Below are positions 51,614 to 59,936 of a stretch of 64,000 bases of DNA, piece after piece. The stretch comes from a virus. Under the pieces are notes generated by a model. The model made no database searches. It had not been told where the DNA came from and worked only from the letters and a program-made list of their open reading frames with translations. The position numbers and the translations under genes were made by a program. The stretch's first letter is position 1. Each line of letters starts with the position of its first letter. The stretch covers positions 124,519 through 188,518 of IMG/VR virus record IMGVR_UViG_3300027509_000001; one strand, written 5' to 3'.

Positions 51614-52034
51614 CTTCCAATATTATGTTAAAGACACAATGGCCTACAGCTTCTGACATTAAGTTTTCTAACCATGTTTCCTGTTCTTCAATTGATGTGT
51701 GAATTTGAGTCAAGCCGATATTGTCACTGTAAAAAAGTTGAGTATAAGGTCTTTTCATGACCTTATGTGGTATCAATTCAGTTTTGACAATTGCATACTT
51801 CTCAGGTAATTCGGATTCATCTATCTTAATCCAATTTTGTCCAATTTTACTTCCGTCGTCTTTATAAAGTCCCTCTTCAGTTATTTTAGTTTCGCCGCAA
51901 AATCTATCCCACCAACTTGGATTATTGGGATATTTGTATTCATACCTCGTAACACCAAGCCACCATTTAGGTTTAACAAATTTGGTAGTCATTTCTATTT
52001 TAATAAGTGCCTTTAAATTATATAATGTTTTCAT
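51603..52034 (-). CDS. Hypothetical protein, 143 aa
   Basis: Trp-rich (KPKWWLGVTRYEYKYPNNPS) in the first half; overlaps the upstream gene by 4 bp. The true start may be an internal Met (residue 15). No family recognised. Confidence 0.45.
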   Translation of the reverse strand: MKTLYNLKALIKIEMTTKFVKPKWWLGVTRYEYKYPNNPSWWDRFCGETKITEEGLYKDDGSKIGQNWIKIDESELPEKYAIVKTELIPHKVMKRPYTQLFYSDNIGLTQIHTSIEEQETWLENLMSEAVGHCVFNIILEDDN

Positions 52035-52369
52035 GCTAATTTTTGAAGTAATTCTCTAGATTGTTTAACTGATTCTTTTACAATACGATGTTCTATAGTT
52101 CCTATATGTGGAGCTTGTGGATGGGTTATTCTTTTCTTATTATAATGGAAAAAATGATTCACGGCTTCTGTAATTAGGTTTAATTCATCATCTTTCATGA
52201 CTAATATATTATTACCTTTCCCTAATTCAGAAACTCTTCTTAATTTTCCCGCCCATTTTATAGCTTGATCCGAAGCTGGAATTTCTTCTGTGTTACTAAA
52301 CCCTTTGATTTCACCTCTTCGGTCATTTTCGGTGTTATCAACTACTATTTTATAAAAGATTTTATCCAT
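52031..52369 (-). CDS. Hypothetical protein, 112 aa
   Basis: Helical; overlaps both neighbours. Contains NHFFHYNKKRITHPQAPHIG. No family recognised. Confidence 0.45.
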   Translation of the reverse strand: MDKIFYKIVVDNTENDRRGEIKGFSNTEEIPASDQAIKWAGKLRRVSELGKGNNILVMKDDELNLITEAVNHFFHYNKKRITHPQAPHIGTIEHRIVKESVKQSRELLQKLA

Positions 52370-52596
52370 AATAAAAATTTATTTTGTTTATTTTTAGATC
52401 CATTAAATTTCACGCAATTTCCATATCTATTTTTAACAATTGTGGTATTCCCTTGATCGTCAATGTACAATACAAGCTCCTGAGTCAGGCATTTAGCCCA
52501 TATATCTCCAGAAAAATTCTTCCAACTAATTGGGTTGGATTTTGTTTGTTTATTTAAATCGCTTTCAAATAAAATTAATGCTTCTGCGTTTATCAT
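52345..52596 (-). CDS. Hypothetical protein, 83 aa
   Basis: Basic, with KFNGSKNKQNKFLLWIKSFI at the end. Overlaps the next gene by 25 bp. No family recognised. Confidence 0.4.
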   Translation of the reverse strand: MINAEALILFESDLNKQTKSNPISWKNFSGDIWAKCLTQELVLYIDDQGNTTIVKNRYGNCVKFNGSKNKQNKFLLWIKSFIK

Positions 52597-52607
52597 TGTG
52601 TATATTT

Positions 52608-53009
52608 TTAATGCCTAATTAATTTTTCTTGGTGAAATCCCGTATGTACATTTCTGTGCATTTCTACTATATGAGATATTGAAAATGCGTGCTCTGGTAT
52701 TGGGTCAGCGTTTATTGTTGCTCTTGATAAATGGATAGCATACAAAACATCGTTTTCAAATTTGTAATTCATTTGATTGTCTATACACTGCTTAATCAAT
52801 TCAATGTCATAATCTAGGTCCAAGGCGTCGTTAACGACAGCAGCTAATTTTAATTCGTAGTCATCTGTGTCAGGGTTATAATCTTCGTGTTGGTAGTAGT
52901 TGACTATTATCATTTTTTTGTTTTTTTTTATTCTTCTTCTTAATTCGTTAATCAAATCGGTGTCAGTTCCGTGATCCAATAATCTAACGCCTATTAATCC
53001 TAAAACCAA
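52608..53009 (-). CDS. Hypothetical protein, start uncertain (101 or 133 aa)
   Basis: The frame begins at 53009, but the internal ATG at about 52913 (MIIVNYYQHEDYNPDTDDYE) is a likely real start because the first ~30 residues are basic and unlike the acidic body. No family recognised. Confidence 0.45.
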   Translation of the reverse strand: MVLGLIGVRLLDHGTDTDLINELRRRIKKNKKMIIVNYYQHEDYNPDTDDYELKLAAVVNDALDLDYDIELIKQCIDNQMNYKFENDVLYAIHLSRATINADPIPEHAFSISHIVEMHRNVHTGFHQEKLIRH

Positions 53010-53151
53010 AGATTTTAGAGATTCGATATCCGATATCCGATTTCCTAACTGGATCAGTTTCCTCTATATTTAATTTTTCTAGCAAATGGCCTTGTCGATG
53101 TCTAAGATCTCTTATTTGAGATTGTATTTTTATAAGTTCTTCCATTTTCAT
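52984..53151 (-). CDS. Small coiled-coil protein, 55 aa
   Basis: MKMEELIKIQSQIRDLRHRQ then LLEKLN; a helical, charged protein. Its ATG overlaps the previous gene's stop region; its end overlaps the next frame. Confidence 0.45.
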   Translation of the reverse strand: MKMEELIKIQSQIRDLRHRQGHLLEKLNIEETDPVRKSDIGYRISKIFGFRINRR

Positions 53152-53153
53152 TT

Positions 53154-53324
53154 TTAAAAAGTTTCATAATTTTTTATGACAATAAAAGAAATCATTGTCA
53201 ATGTTAACGAGAAAAATGAAGCAATCATTAGGTAGAAATTGTTTGTAGCTACCGACTCTCCAATTAAGGATACAGATGTTACTAACAATGTCATGAACAC
53301 TCCGATTAATTCAGTTTTAGACAT
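53154..53324 (-). CDS. Small membrane protein, 56 aa
   Basis: Two hydrophobic helices (about 5-22 and 31-50) and a Lys-containing tail. Could be holin-like; no specific evidence. Confidence 0.45.
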   Translation of the reverse strand: MSKTELIGVFMTLLVTSVSLIGESVATNNFYLMIASFFSLTLTMISFIVIKNYETF

Positions 53325-53336
53325 AAGATTTATTTT

Positions 53337-53465
53337 TTAACAAGTCCAGAAAATTCTAAGCCCAGTAGGCAATTTAGCTGTAAAGCTAGTTTCGGTTGAT
53401 AATTTATGGGCTTCGTTTTCAGGATCCTTTCCTGCGTCGTACATAAATTGGGGGACAGTAAAATC
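53337..53465 (-). CDS. Hypothetical small protein, 42 aa
   Basis: Start taken at ATG 53465 (MDFTVPQFMYDAGKDPENEA). A hairpin (GGGGGA...TCCCCC, about 53451-53478) spans its start just after the barrel gene, which may attenuate it. Weakly supported. Confidence 0.3.
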   Translation of the reverse strand, partial: DFTVPQFMYDAGKDPENEAHKLSTETSFTAKLPTGLRIFWTC

Positions 53466-53487
53466 CATCCCCCAAACTAATGTGAAA

Positions 53488-53916
53488 TTATAGGCGTACG
53501 CCAAAGCTAATGTTGAATCCAAATGTATCTACATTTCCAAAATTATAAGATACGGTAGGTTCGACAAAAAATGTATTGCCAATAAAACTAGTAAGCCCAG
53601 TTGATAATTCGACTGAAGAATCTTCTTCTGTTCGAGTTGAAAAACCCCCTTGGACAAATACTTTGCCTTTAGTAGTTTCAACAAAATATGCCCTAGCAAA
53701 TAAATCTAGGTCAACAGTACTATCGATTCCAGTGAATCCCATTCCAACAAATACATTATCAGTTACACCAAAAGCCATATTTGGCTGCAAGGATAAATCA
53801 GACAATTCAGTGGAAGATAAATTAGATGTTACTCCTAATAAGAGGTCACCTTTTTCTTGAGAAAATGCTGTAAAGCATAAACTCAAACATAATAGACTAA
53901 AAATAAACTTTTTCAT
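53488..53916 (-). CDS. Outer-membrane beta-barrel protein
   Basis: 142 aa. Signal peptide MKKFIFSLLCLSLCFTAFSQ with cleavage just before Gln (Bacteroidota style), then alternating amphipathic strands and an aromatic-containing end (FGFNISFGVRL) fitting a small eight-strand barrel. Second such protein in the window (other at 44885). May alter the host surface; unproven. Confidence 0.65.
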   Translation of the reverse strand: MKKFIFSLLCLSLCFTAFSQEKGDLLLGVTSNLSSTELSDLSLQPNMAFGVTDNVFVGMGFTGIDSTVDLDLFARAYFVETTKGKVFVQGGFSTRTEEDSSVELSTGLTSFIGNTFFVEPTVSYNFGNVDTFGFNISFGVRL

Positions 53917-53939
53917 AGTTATTAAAGTTTTAATTATAT

Positions 53940-53953
53940 CCTGAATATTCAGG
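53940..53953. promoter_or_regulatory. 14-bp perfect palindrome CCTGAATATTCAGG
   Basis: Lies 24 bp upstream of the beta-barrel start. Perfect dyad suggests a dimeric regulator site or operator. Confidence 0.35.
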
Positions 53954-53981
53954 CTGGTTTATTATAAATATCAAATTCTTT

Positions 53982-54269
53982 TCAATTCAATTGTTTATTA
54001 TAAAAATCTTTTAATACATGCAATACCTCTATTCCTTCGCCTGATTCAAACATTAACATGTATTGGGCTTCAAATATCCATAAGTCCGTTAAGATCTCAT
54101 CATTAGTAGCCACAGCTGACACTACCACTCTTTCAGTAGCAGTAAAAAATTCAAACGTTATTTGCCTAGGTCCTTTAATTGAAACCAAATACTTTGCTGG
54201 ACATATTATGCCAAATAGATCAGAAAATAAATAATCGTAAAGGGAATTGTAGACTTCTAAATCGTTCAT
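53982..54269 (-). CDS. Hypothetical protein, 95 aa
   Basis: Hydrophobic/acidic mix with YLVSIKGPRQITFEFFTATE. No family recognised. Confidence 0.45.
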   Translation of the reverse strand: MNDLEVYNSLYDYLFSDLFGIICPAKYLVSIKGPRQITFEFFTATERVVVSAVATNDEILTDLWIFEAQYMLMFESGEGIEVLHVLKDFYNKQLN

Positions 54270-54271
54270 TT

Positions 54272-54343
54272 TTATTGTGCGGCGAAGCCTTTTGCTTCAT
54301 TAAATGATTCAAAATATACGGCGATGGTTTCTTTTGATTTCAT
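54272..54343 (-). CDS. Very short ORF, 23 aa
   Basis: MKSKETIAVYFESFNEAKGF and three more residues, in the tight gene series; could be a truncated longer gene. Confidence 0.25.
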   Translation of the reverse strand: MKSKETIAVYFESFNEAKGFAAQ

Positions 54344-54355
54344 TTTGACTTTCTG

Positions 54356-54712
54356 TTAACATGTTATAAATGATTTTATGTGTTCAATTGCCTCTAATCC
54401 TCTAGGAGTAAGACCCTGATCAGTCCAATTGGAATCTGTATCGTGCAATCTTTGAATTGCCGATATAAATTTAAATCCCATATCTGTTAACCTAGTAGGT
54501 AATTCGTGAAATGTATGCGATAATGCAATTCCTTCAATTTTATTTGCCAATTCGTCCGAAATTTCATGTCCTATTGCGCACTTTTTTCCATTATCGTCTC
54601 GATATTTGCAGACAAATCCCCCCGTAGAACTAATATATCCAGCCCTATCTTTTGCAGTTTTAAATCTAAGCAATGTATTGTCTAATAATTCCTGTTTAGT
54701 ATTTGATATCAT
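54356..54712 (-). CDS. Conserved phage protein, 118 aa
   Basis: Contains CKYRDDNGKKCAIGHEI, a C-Y-R...KCA(I/V)G pattern seen in a common small phage protein family of unknown role. Its start overlaps the next gene's stop (ATGA). Confidence 0.5.
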   Translation of the reverse strand: MISNTKQELLDNTLLRFKTAKDRAGYISSTGGFVCKYRDDNGKKCAIGHEISDELANKIEGIALSHTFHELPTRLTDMGFKFISAIQRLHDTDSNWTDQGLTPRGLEAIEHIKSFITC

Positions 54713-54876
54713 TTATATATCTTTTGAATTTTATATAATGTTCCTGATCGCCTATTATAATTGTTCAGGGCTGTTAATGCTTCTTCTTCAGAATTAAATT
54801 TGAATGGACTTAAATGCCGAACCATTATCCATTCCTTTGTCATATCATAATATTCAATAACCCAAAATATTTTCAT
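54709..54876 (-). CDS. Hypothetical small protein, 55 aa
   Basis: MKIFWVIEYYDMTKEWIMVR start; overlaps neighbours at both ends by 4 bp, typical of coupled genes. Confidence 0.5.
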   Translation of the reverse strand: MKIFWVIEYYDMTKEWIMVRHLSPFKFNSEEEALTALNNYNRRSGTLYKIQKIYK

Positions 54877-55313
54877 ACCCAATTATAATTTACATTATCT
54901 TCCTGCGGAAGTCTATTCTTATTCTCTTTAACTGCCTTTACCCAATTTGTAGCGAATTTAAATATTGCTTTAAGCATGGCCTTTTCGTTTTTTTGAGGTT
55001 TTCTAAAAGGCAATCTTACACCTTTAAGGGCATTGCGACTATTATCTTCTGGTAATATCCTAAAATATATTATTCTGCCGCCATTTCCTCCAAAGTTTTG
55101 AGGAGACAAGGTTAAGTCTGCTTTATAAACGCCTAAAGACACAACTAATGGAAATTGTCCTCTTACCCCGTTAACCCGATAATTACTAGCAGCCCATCTA
55201 ATTTGCAAAAATGCAGAATTATAATGATCGACTACGATTGTATCATGTACTTCATTTGGAAGAATCTTTTTTAAACCTTCCAATGTATTTTTAATTAAAC
55301 TGTCAAAATCCAT
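54873..55313 (-). CDS. Hypothetical protein, 146 aa
   Basis: Contains FLQIRWAASNYRVNGVRGQF and LTLSPQNFGGNGGRIIYFRI; helical C-terminus. First gene after the promoter at 55348. No family recognised. Confidence 0.5.
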   Translation of the reverse strand: MDFDSLIKNTLEGLKKILPNEVHDTIVVDHYNSAFLQIRWAASNYRVNGVRGQFPLVVSLGVYKADLTLSPQNFGGNGGRIIYFRILPEDNSRNALKGVRLPFRKPQKNEKAMLKAIFKFATNWVKAVKENKNRLPQEDNVNYNWV

Positions 55314-55347
55314 ATTTAATATTTTTAATTGTTAAATAATTACATAA

Positions 55348-55393
55348 CAAATATACAAAATATTATTCAATTAAAATGTTAAGGAAATGTTAA
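55348..55393 (-). promoter_or_regulatory. TTAACA-pair promoter
   Basis: Minus strand: TTAACA at 55393 and 55382, TATATTTG at 55355-55348; spacings 11 and 27 bp. The best -7 match of this class. Confidence 0.7.
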
Positions 55394-55397
55394 TAAA

Positions 55398-55673
55398 TTA
55401 TTTTCCAAAATTAGTTAATATATCCATTAACTTCTTGTTCATAACCTTTTTCTTTTTAATTTTCTTTGCTTTGGCTTTATCTTTACCTTTTAATTGATTA
55501 GCTTTAAAGTAACATGTCTTCTTTCTTCGGTTTATTGTTATTTGGACTTCGTATACTTGAGTACCTTTTTCGTGACGCTTATAATACGCTATAATCTTTC
55601 CCTTTTTATTTTTAAAAGTACCATGACGTATGAGCACAAATTGGTCTGGTTTATATTTGGGTTTCCACGCCAT
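55398..55673 (-). CDS. KOW/SH3-like basic protein, 91 aa
   Basis: DQFVLIRHGTFKNKKGKIIA is a KOW-like SH3 segment, and the Lys-rich end (KGKDKAKAKKIKKKK) suggests nucleic-acid binding. Could bind ribosome or RNA polymerase by analogy with KOW proteins. Confidence 0.55.
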   Translation of the reverse strand: MAWKPKYKPDQFVLIRHGTFKNKKGKIIAYYKRHEKGTQVYEVQITINRRKKTCYFKANQLKGKDKAKAKKIKKKKVMNKKLMDILTNFGK

Positions 55674-55897
55674 TAATCTTTAATATCAGTTAATTTGAAA
55701 TTTTGCATTAATGGAGGACCATCACCTAGCCATATAGGACTATGAGGTTTAAGCCATTTTCTAATAACTTCTGCATCGTCATTTATTGCCACTTTTCCAA
55801 AATTAATTATCACTTCTTTCCAATTAGCCACTAATTCTATTTCCTTTGGTTTCAAGTCTAATACTTTAGAATCTATTAATATGTGTATTTGTGCCAT
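55673..55897 (-). CDS. Hypothetical protein, 74 aa
   Basis: Contains LELKPKEIELVANWKEV-like helices. One-base overlap with the KOW gene. No family recognised. Confidence 0.45.
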   Translation of the reverse strand: MAQIHILIDSKVLDLKPKEIELVANWKEVIINFGKVAINDDAEVIRKWLKPHSPIWLGDGPPLMQNFKLTDIKD

Positions 55898-55898
55898 T

Positions 55899-56093
55899 TT
55901 ATAAATTTTTAAATTCAGTTCTTAAGACCCTGATACATTTATCAGTATTTTCCTTTGCAATGCTCAGTATTTTGTCCAGATCTGCATTCCGTTCACTGTT
56001 ATTATAATACATAGATACGAAGTCAGAATATTCCTCAAGTTCTCTTATTTCTCGTTTTATATTAGTAGCTCTTTTAAATTTTTCGTCTGTCAT
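55899..56093 (-). CDS. Hypothetical helical protein, 64 aa
   Basis: Start taken at ATG 56093 (MTDEKFKRATNIKREIRELE); the longer frame to 56144 overlaps the next gene more. Charged helical protein. Confidence 0.45.
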   Translation of the reverse strand: MTDEKFKRATNIKREIRELEEYSDFVSMYYNNSERNADLDKILSIAKENTDKCIRVLRTEFKNL

Positions 56094-56910
56094 GCTTTTT
56101 AATTTCATTTTCAGTAAAATAATCATTAATTTGATGTGGGTCATTTAAATGAGTAACTAAATAAACTTGAATTTTATCATTTATATGCGATTCAGTATAT
56201 AAAATATCAGAATCTATCGGAAATTCATCCACTCGAGAAGCGATGGCATCGTCTTCGTTTAAATGATCCATGCCAGTTCGCGAAGGCTCACTGTGATTGA
56301 TAATATATCCTGATTTCCAAATTGGAATGCGCAATCTTTCATCATCTCGTTTAACCCTGTATACTCCGCGAGGCAGCCTAGGCAGCAGATCAATGGTATT
56401 TTGACTATAATGACTTATTATATAGATAAAATCGTTGTCTGGGGCTTCTATATAACCGTAGCTAGTTTTTTTATAATATGCGCTAGGTAACTTAATTAAA
56501 TTAGCTGACGGTAGATTATTTCCAAATCTCATATTGACGGAAATTTTAGTATAGCATTTAGCCGAGCAGCAGTGATGTTTATATATGGAACTTTCTTTGC
56601 CATAAATTCTAGCAATTTCGGATTTATCATGTACTTTGCCACAAAATAGACATGTCAATTCTTTAAATTTTATAATCCAAATATTAGAATTGAATTTGTT
56701 AGAAACTTTCTTAAGTATGGTACTAATTCCTTTATTATTTAAATATTTTAACAGGGCTTTAGTTGGTTTCTTGGTAGAATCCGCCATAGTATACACTTCT
56801 TTGGAAGATCCAAAATAACCTATTACATTTTTCCCCCACGAAGGGTGATTACGATGGACATTACAAGCCCATCCCCTTTCACTTAATTCTGTTGCTAATT
56901 GATCTTGCAT
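56074..56910 (-). CDS. Zinc-finger-like protein, 278 aa
   Basis: Cys cluster: LTCLFCGKVHDK (about 86-97), HHCCSAKC (about 119-126). Possibly a treble-clef nuclease-like fold or a DNA-binding protein; the C-terminal half has YGYIEAPDNDFIYIISHYSQ. Unassigned. Confidence 0.5.
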   Translation of the reverse strand: MQDQLATELSERGWACNVHRNHPSWGKNVIGYFGSSKEVYTMADSTKKPTKALLKYLNNKGISTILKKVSNKFNSNIWIIKFKELTCLFCGKVHDKSEIARIYGKESSIYKHHCCSAKCYTKISVNMRFGNNLPSANLIKLPSAYYKKTSYGYIEAPDNDFIYIISHYSQNTIDLLPRLPRGVYRVKRDDERLRIPIWKSGYIINHSEPSRTGMDHLNEDDAIASRVDEFPIDSDILYTESHINDKIQVYLVTHLNDPHQINDYFTENEIKKHDRRKI

Positions 56911-56913
56911 ATT

Positions 56914-57171
56914 TTATAATGAATTTGATTTTATTGGTTTTAGACAGTAAAAGGGAACACACCAATCTCTATTTTTTATTGGGTCATGTACTAGTACATT
57001 ATTATCTCCAAATTCCTTAAGGAATACTTCGCTTCCAATTAAATAATTCATTTGTTCATCGGACCAATACACATAATCGGATTCGCACTTAAACATAACA
57101 ATAACCTTATCATTAGGAACTAAGGAATGGGATTCTTGCCAAGCATTTTGATATGTTTTGTAGTTCTTCAT
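56914..57171 (-). CDS. Hypothetical protein, 85 aa
   Basis: Contains VPNDKVIVMFKCESDYVYWS. Its ATG overlaps the next gene's stop. No family recognised. Confidence 0.45.
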   Translation of the reverse strand: MKNYKTYQNAWQESHSLVPNDKVIVMFKCESDYVYWSDEQMNYLIGSEVFLKEFGDNNVLVHDPIKNRDWCVPFYCLKPIKSNSL

Positions 57172-57335
57172 GATAAATAATCTATTAGATCTGATTTTGT
57201 AATATAGAAAGTGTTTGAACTTTTTGAAGGTTTGGTAGTATATAGGTACTTCCCGTCCATAGATATCCAGCCTTCAATTAAATGATGCGTATGCATCTCT
57301 TCTAATCTTTTTTGTAAATATTTTTTTGGTGGCAT
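57168..57335 (-). CDS. Hypothetical small protein, 55 aa
   Basis: MPPKKYLQKRLEEMHTHHLI start; overlaps neighbours by 4 and ~34 bp. Confidence 0.45.
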   Translation of the reverse strand: MPPKKYLQKRLEEMHTHHLIEGWISMDGKYLYTTKPSKSSNTFYITKSDLIDYLS

Positions 57336-57502
57336 TTTATTAGATCGTTTTTAACTTCTTCATATGTTCTATTTACAATGCATACACCTCCATGAATCGT
57401 AAAGATCGTGCTGGTGATGGAATGCCTTTCAAAATAGACTATGTTGTCAATATTAATGCAAATGTTTTTTCCTCCTACTTCGTATTCTATAAATTTGTAC
57501 AT
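57302..57502 (-). CDS. Hypothetical small protein, 66 aa
   Basis: MYKFIEYEVGGKNICINIDN start; beta-rich. First gene after the promoter at 57524. Confidence 0.45.
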   Translation of the reverse strand: MYKFIEYEVGGKNICINIDNIVYFERHSITSTIFTIHGGVCIVNRTYEEVKNDLIKCHQKNIYKKD

Positions 57503-57523
57503 AAATTATTTTTAAATTTAGTG

Positions 57524-57569
57524 TAAATATACAAATTATTTTTGACACTAAATGCTAACAAATTGTTAA
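57524..57569 (-). promoter_or_regulatory. TTAACA-pair promoter
   Basis: Minus strand: TTAACA at 57569 and a one-mismatch TTAGCA at 57558, TATATTTA at 57531-57524; spacings 11 and 27 bp. Confidence 0.65.
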
Positions 57570-57802
57570 AGGGATTTAACCTTACCTGATTTTAATCTTT
57601 CTTGCGAATATTCAACATGTAAATCTGGCATAACTTTTTTGGTATACTCTTTAGCTTTTAAAAATGATTCTGCGGGAATTTGCATGTATCCAGATGCCGA
57701 CTTGTAAAAATAGTATCCTTCGTCAGTTTCTATCACTTCTATTAATGGCCTAGAAGGATAACTTTGTACGGTAAAAATTAAATGAGTATTAATTATTTTC
57801 AT
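57566..57802 (-). CDS. Hypothetical protein, 78 aa
   Basis: Contains VIETDEGYYFYKSASGYMQI and a basic helical C-terminus. No family recognised. Confidence 0.45.
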   Translation of the reverse strand: MKIINTHLIFTVQSYPSRPLIEVIETDEGYYFYKSASGYMQIPAESFLKAKEYTKKVMPDLHVEYSQERLKSGKVKSL

Positions 57803-57933
57803 TCTTCTTCTTTTTGAACTGCATCAATCTTATCAATTAAATAATCGGCATAATAAGCTAATGACGAAGCTCCAATGATAATGCCAACAATTAGGCCTAC
57901 GGCCAATCCTAAGTGAAATAAAGTTAGTGTCAT
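57799..57933 (-). CDS. Small membrane protein, 44 aa
   Basis: MTLTLFHLGLAVGLIVGIII start, one glycine-rich transmembrane helix, acidic tail. Overlaps the next gene start by 4 bp. Confidence 0.45.
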   Translation of the reverse strand: MTLTLFHLGLAVGLIVGIIIGASSLAYYADYLIDKIDAVQKEEE

Positions 57934-57939
57934 ATTTAG

Positions 57940-58329
57940 TTATTTTATTTTATTAATTACGGGATATTGCTTCATTAAATTATATTTTAAGCAAATTAAA
58001 TATTCATAACCATTATTACTAGCATTCCTAGAACCCCAGATGTTACCCAGGGAAATTCTCGAATCGATATCAAAATCTATTTGGTCTTCATATGCTACGT
58101 ACCTTTTTAGATCGGTATTATCTTGATAATAAATTGTAGCTAGAATTACATTATAAGATTCGTTCCACTCTTCAAATTGAGATTCTATTATTCTATGCTT
58201 TTCTGCTTTTTTGTCATGATGACAATCTTTGAGATTAATAGAATACCACGTAGTACAAATACAGAATAAGAGTGCAATTATTATTAAATAATATAATTTA
58301 AATTTTAAATTGATTAAGATATTTTCCAT
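57940..58329 (-). CDS. Membrane-anchored protein, 129 aa
   Basis: One N-terminal transmembrane helix (about 11-31), then a soluble part with YNVILATIYYQDNTDLKRYV. Its start abuts the next gene's stop. Confidence 0.5.
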   Translation of the reverse strand: MENILINLKFKLYYLIIIALLFCICTTWYSINLKDCHHDKKAEKHRIIESQFEEWNESYNVILATIYYQDNTDLKRYVAYEDQIDFDIDSRISLGNIWGSRNASNNGYEYLICLKYNLMKQYPVINKIK

Positions 58330-58617
58330 TTATTTATGATTTTCGTAATATGAAATGAGATTTAAAATATATTCAATGCGAACATTCCGATCTTCTTTTG
58401 CCCACCAATATGGTGTCCAATATCTAGTAATCGGTTTATGTTTTTTTAAAATAGGCATTATATTTAATTCAACTTGAGAATATACTTTTAAGTAGTTAAT
58501 GATACTGCATAATCCATATGATGTATTAAGATTATATAGATTAGCTTTATATAGGAAAACTAACAATGTCTTCAATTCTAGAATAATCTGTCTTGTCGTT
58601 GTTTTCATTTTTACCAA
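58330..58617 (-). CDS. Hypothetical protein, 95 aa
   Basis: Helical, basic, Tyr-rich C-terminus (TRYWTPYWWAKEDRNVRIEY). No family recognised. Confidence 0.45.
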   Translation of the reverse strand: MVKMKTTTRQIILELKTLLVFLYKANLYNLNTSYGLCSIINYLKVYSQVELNIMPILKKHKPITRYWTPYWWAKEDRNVRIEYILNLISYYENHK

Positions 58618-58778
58618 GTTAAATCTGATTCTGGTTTTAATTGAACTATGGCACCCGACTGATCAAGTTCTATTTTAGCGTCAATTGTGCTCTTTCCTTT
58701 GGCGATTAAGTCTTTAAATATTAATGCATGAATATCCTTTGCACTATAAATTATTTTTGTAGATGTTATTATTTCCAT
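58611..58778 (-). CDS. Hypothetical small protein, 55 aa
   Basis: MEIITSTKIIYSAKDIHALI start; overlaps the previous gene start by 7 bp. Confidence 0.5.
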   Translation of the reverse strand: MEIITSTKIIYSAKDIHALIFKDLIAKGKSTIDAKIELDQSGAIVQLKPESDLTW

Positions 58779-58788
58779 TTTTCTTTTT

Positions 58789-58974
58789 TTAATTCATGTG
58801 ACGTATAATGGTCGATTTACCATCATCATGATAAATAACGGACCGCAATATAGTCCCTAAGGGAAAATTTTTGAGATTGACATGATCGAACTTAACGTCT
58901 TCAAATGGCAAATCTTTATACTTTTCAATTAAGTATGTTTTATCAATGTGAGTTATTTTTGACATATTATTCAT
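58789..58974 (-). CDS. Hypothetical small protein, 61 aa
   Basis: Contains DLPFEDVKFDHVNLKNFPLG. Overlaps the next gene by 8 bp. Confidence 0.45.
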   Translation of the reverse strand: MNNMSKITHIDKTYLIEKYKDLPFEDVKFDHVNLKNFPLGTILRSVIYHDDGKSTIIRHMN

Positions 58975-59431
58975 TCATATGTATATAATCATTAGCTAAA
59001 TCAATTCCTTTCTCCAAGGCTTCTTCCTTAGTGTCATATTTTGCTTTACGTTCTAATGAGTGTGCCCAATAACCAGTTTCGTTTGGCTGATATGCCGTAA
59101 TCTCTATTCCCGATTCCTTCTTTATTGCATCTATTTTTTGCTGTATAACGTCAGCTTCATAGGCACAGTCAGTGTCAAATGTACGTTTAAGATCCAATAA
59201 CATATATTTATCATTTACATACTGCATTAATACCAAGCGACACATATTATAATCCGCAGTGACTCCAATTGTTTTCCCACTTGATTTATCCCAAGGCAAA
59301 ACTTGATACTTGACCATTATAGCGTCGAAGGCGGCGAAAATTTCCTTAAACGTAGTTTCTTCAGTAATTCCAATTGAGTATATGTCTTTGTATATACTCG
59401 CCATATGTTTGTTTGCTGCTGATTGTATCAT
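58967..59431 (-). CDS. Hypothetical protein, 154 aa
   Basis: Alpha/beta mix with IGITEETTFKEIFAAFDAIM and a helical end (TKEEALEKGIDLANDYI). No family recognised. Confidence 0.5.
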   Translation of the reverse strand: MIQSAANKHMASIYKDIYSIGITEETTFKEIFAAFDAIMVKYQVLPWDKSSGKTIGVTADYNMCRLVLMQYVNDKYMLLDLKRTFDTDCAYEADVIQQKIDAIKKESGIEITAYQPNETGYWAHSLERKAKYDTKEEALEKGIDLANDYIHMNE

Positions 59432-59434
59432 AAG

Positions 59435-59740
59435 TTATGGTTTTAAAGTAAATGAATATCCTACCCAAGGCAAATTAACTATAAAGGTAGTACCCGGCGG
59501 GAATTTCCATTTTTTAGTAATTAATCTTTTAGCTGCCTTTAAGGAATAGACATCAGGCCTTCCATGGGACGTCATACTATAATATGAAGTAGTAAGTCCA
59601 GCATAATTTTCGGGGTTTTTAATCCATTCTAGTGTTTCGGAATTAAACCAAAAACCCCCTTGAACAGGCTCTATCCACAAAGGCCTTATTTTACTCTTAA
59701 ATATCCTTTGTTTTTTTGGTTTACTTGATGTGATCTTCAT
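59435..59740 (-). CDS. Hypothetical basic protein, 101 aa
   Basis: Start taken at ATG 59740 (MKITSSKPKKQRIFKSKIRP) because the frame's earlier part overlaps the Cys-rich gene. Trp/Tyr-rich body (GGFWFNSETLEWIKNPENYA). Confidence 0.45.
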   Translation of the reverse strand: MKITSSKPKKQRIFKSKIRPLWIEPVQGGFWFNSETLEWIKNPENYAGLTTSYYSMTSHGRPDVYSLKAAKRLITKKWKFPPGTTFIVNLPWVGYSFTLKP

Positions 59741-59936
59741 ATTTAAGAATTTGGGTTTTATTGAATTCGGTGTCGGCGGCGTAGGTATCAATATTACCAC
59801 AACATGTACACGACTCAAACTCCAATTCGATAGTGTCATAGTCTTTTTCGTAAGTGCATACGCAATTCATATCAACTATCTCTAGACTATGGCAAGCGGC
59901 GCAGACTTTATGTTTAGTAAGTTCTTTCATTTTCAA
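59721..59936 (-). CDS. Cys-rich zinc-ribbon-like protein, 71 aa
   Basis: Cys pairs CAAC (about 12-15), CVC (25-27) and CTCC (43-46) form a possible zinc ribbon. Might bind nucleic acid or a polymerase. Overlaps the next gene by 20 bp. Confidence 0.5.
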   Translation of the reverse strand: MKMKELTKHKVCAACHSLEIVDMNCVCTYEKDYDTIELEFESCTCCGNIDTYAADTEFNKTQILKYEDHIK

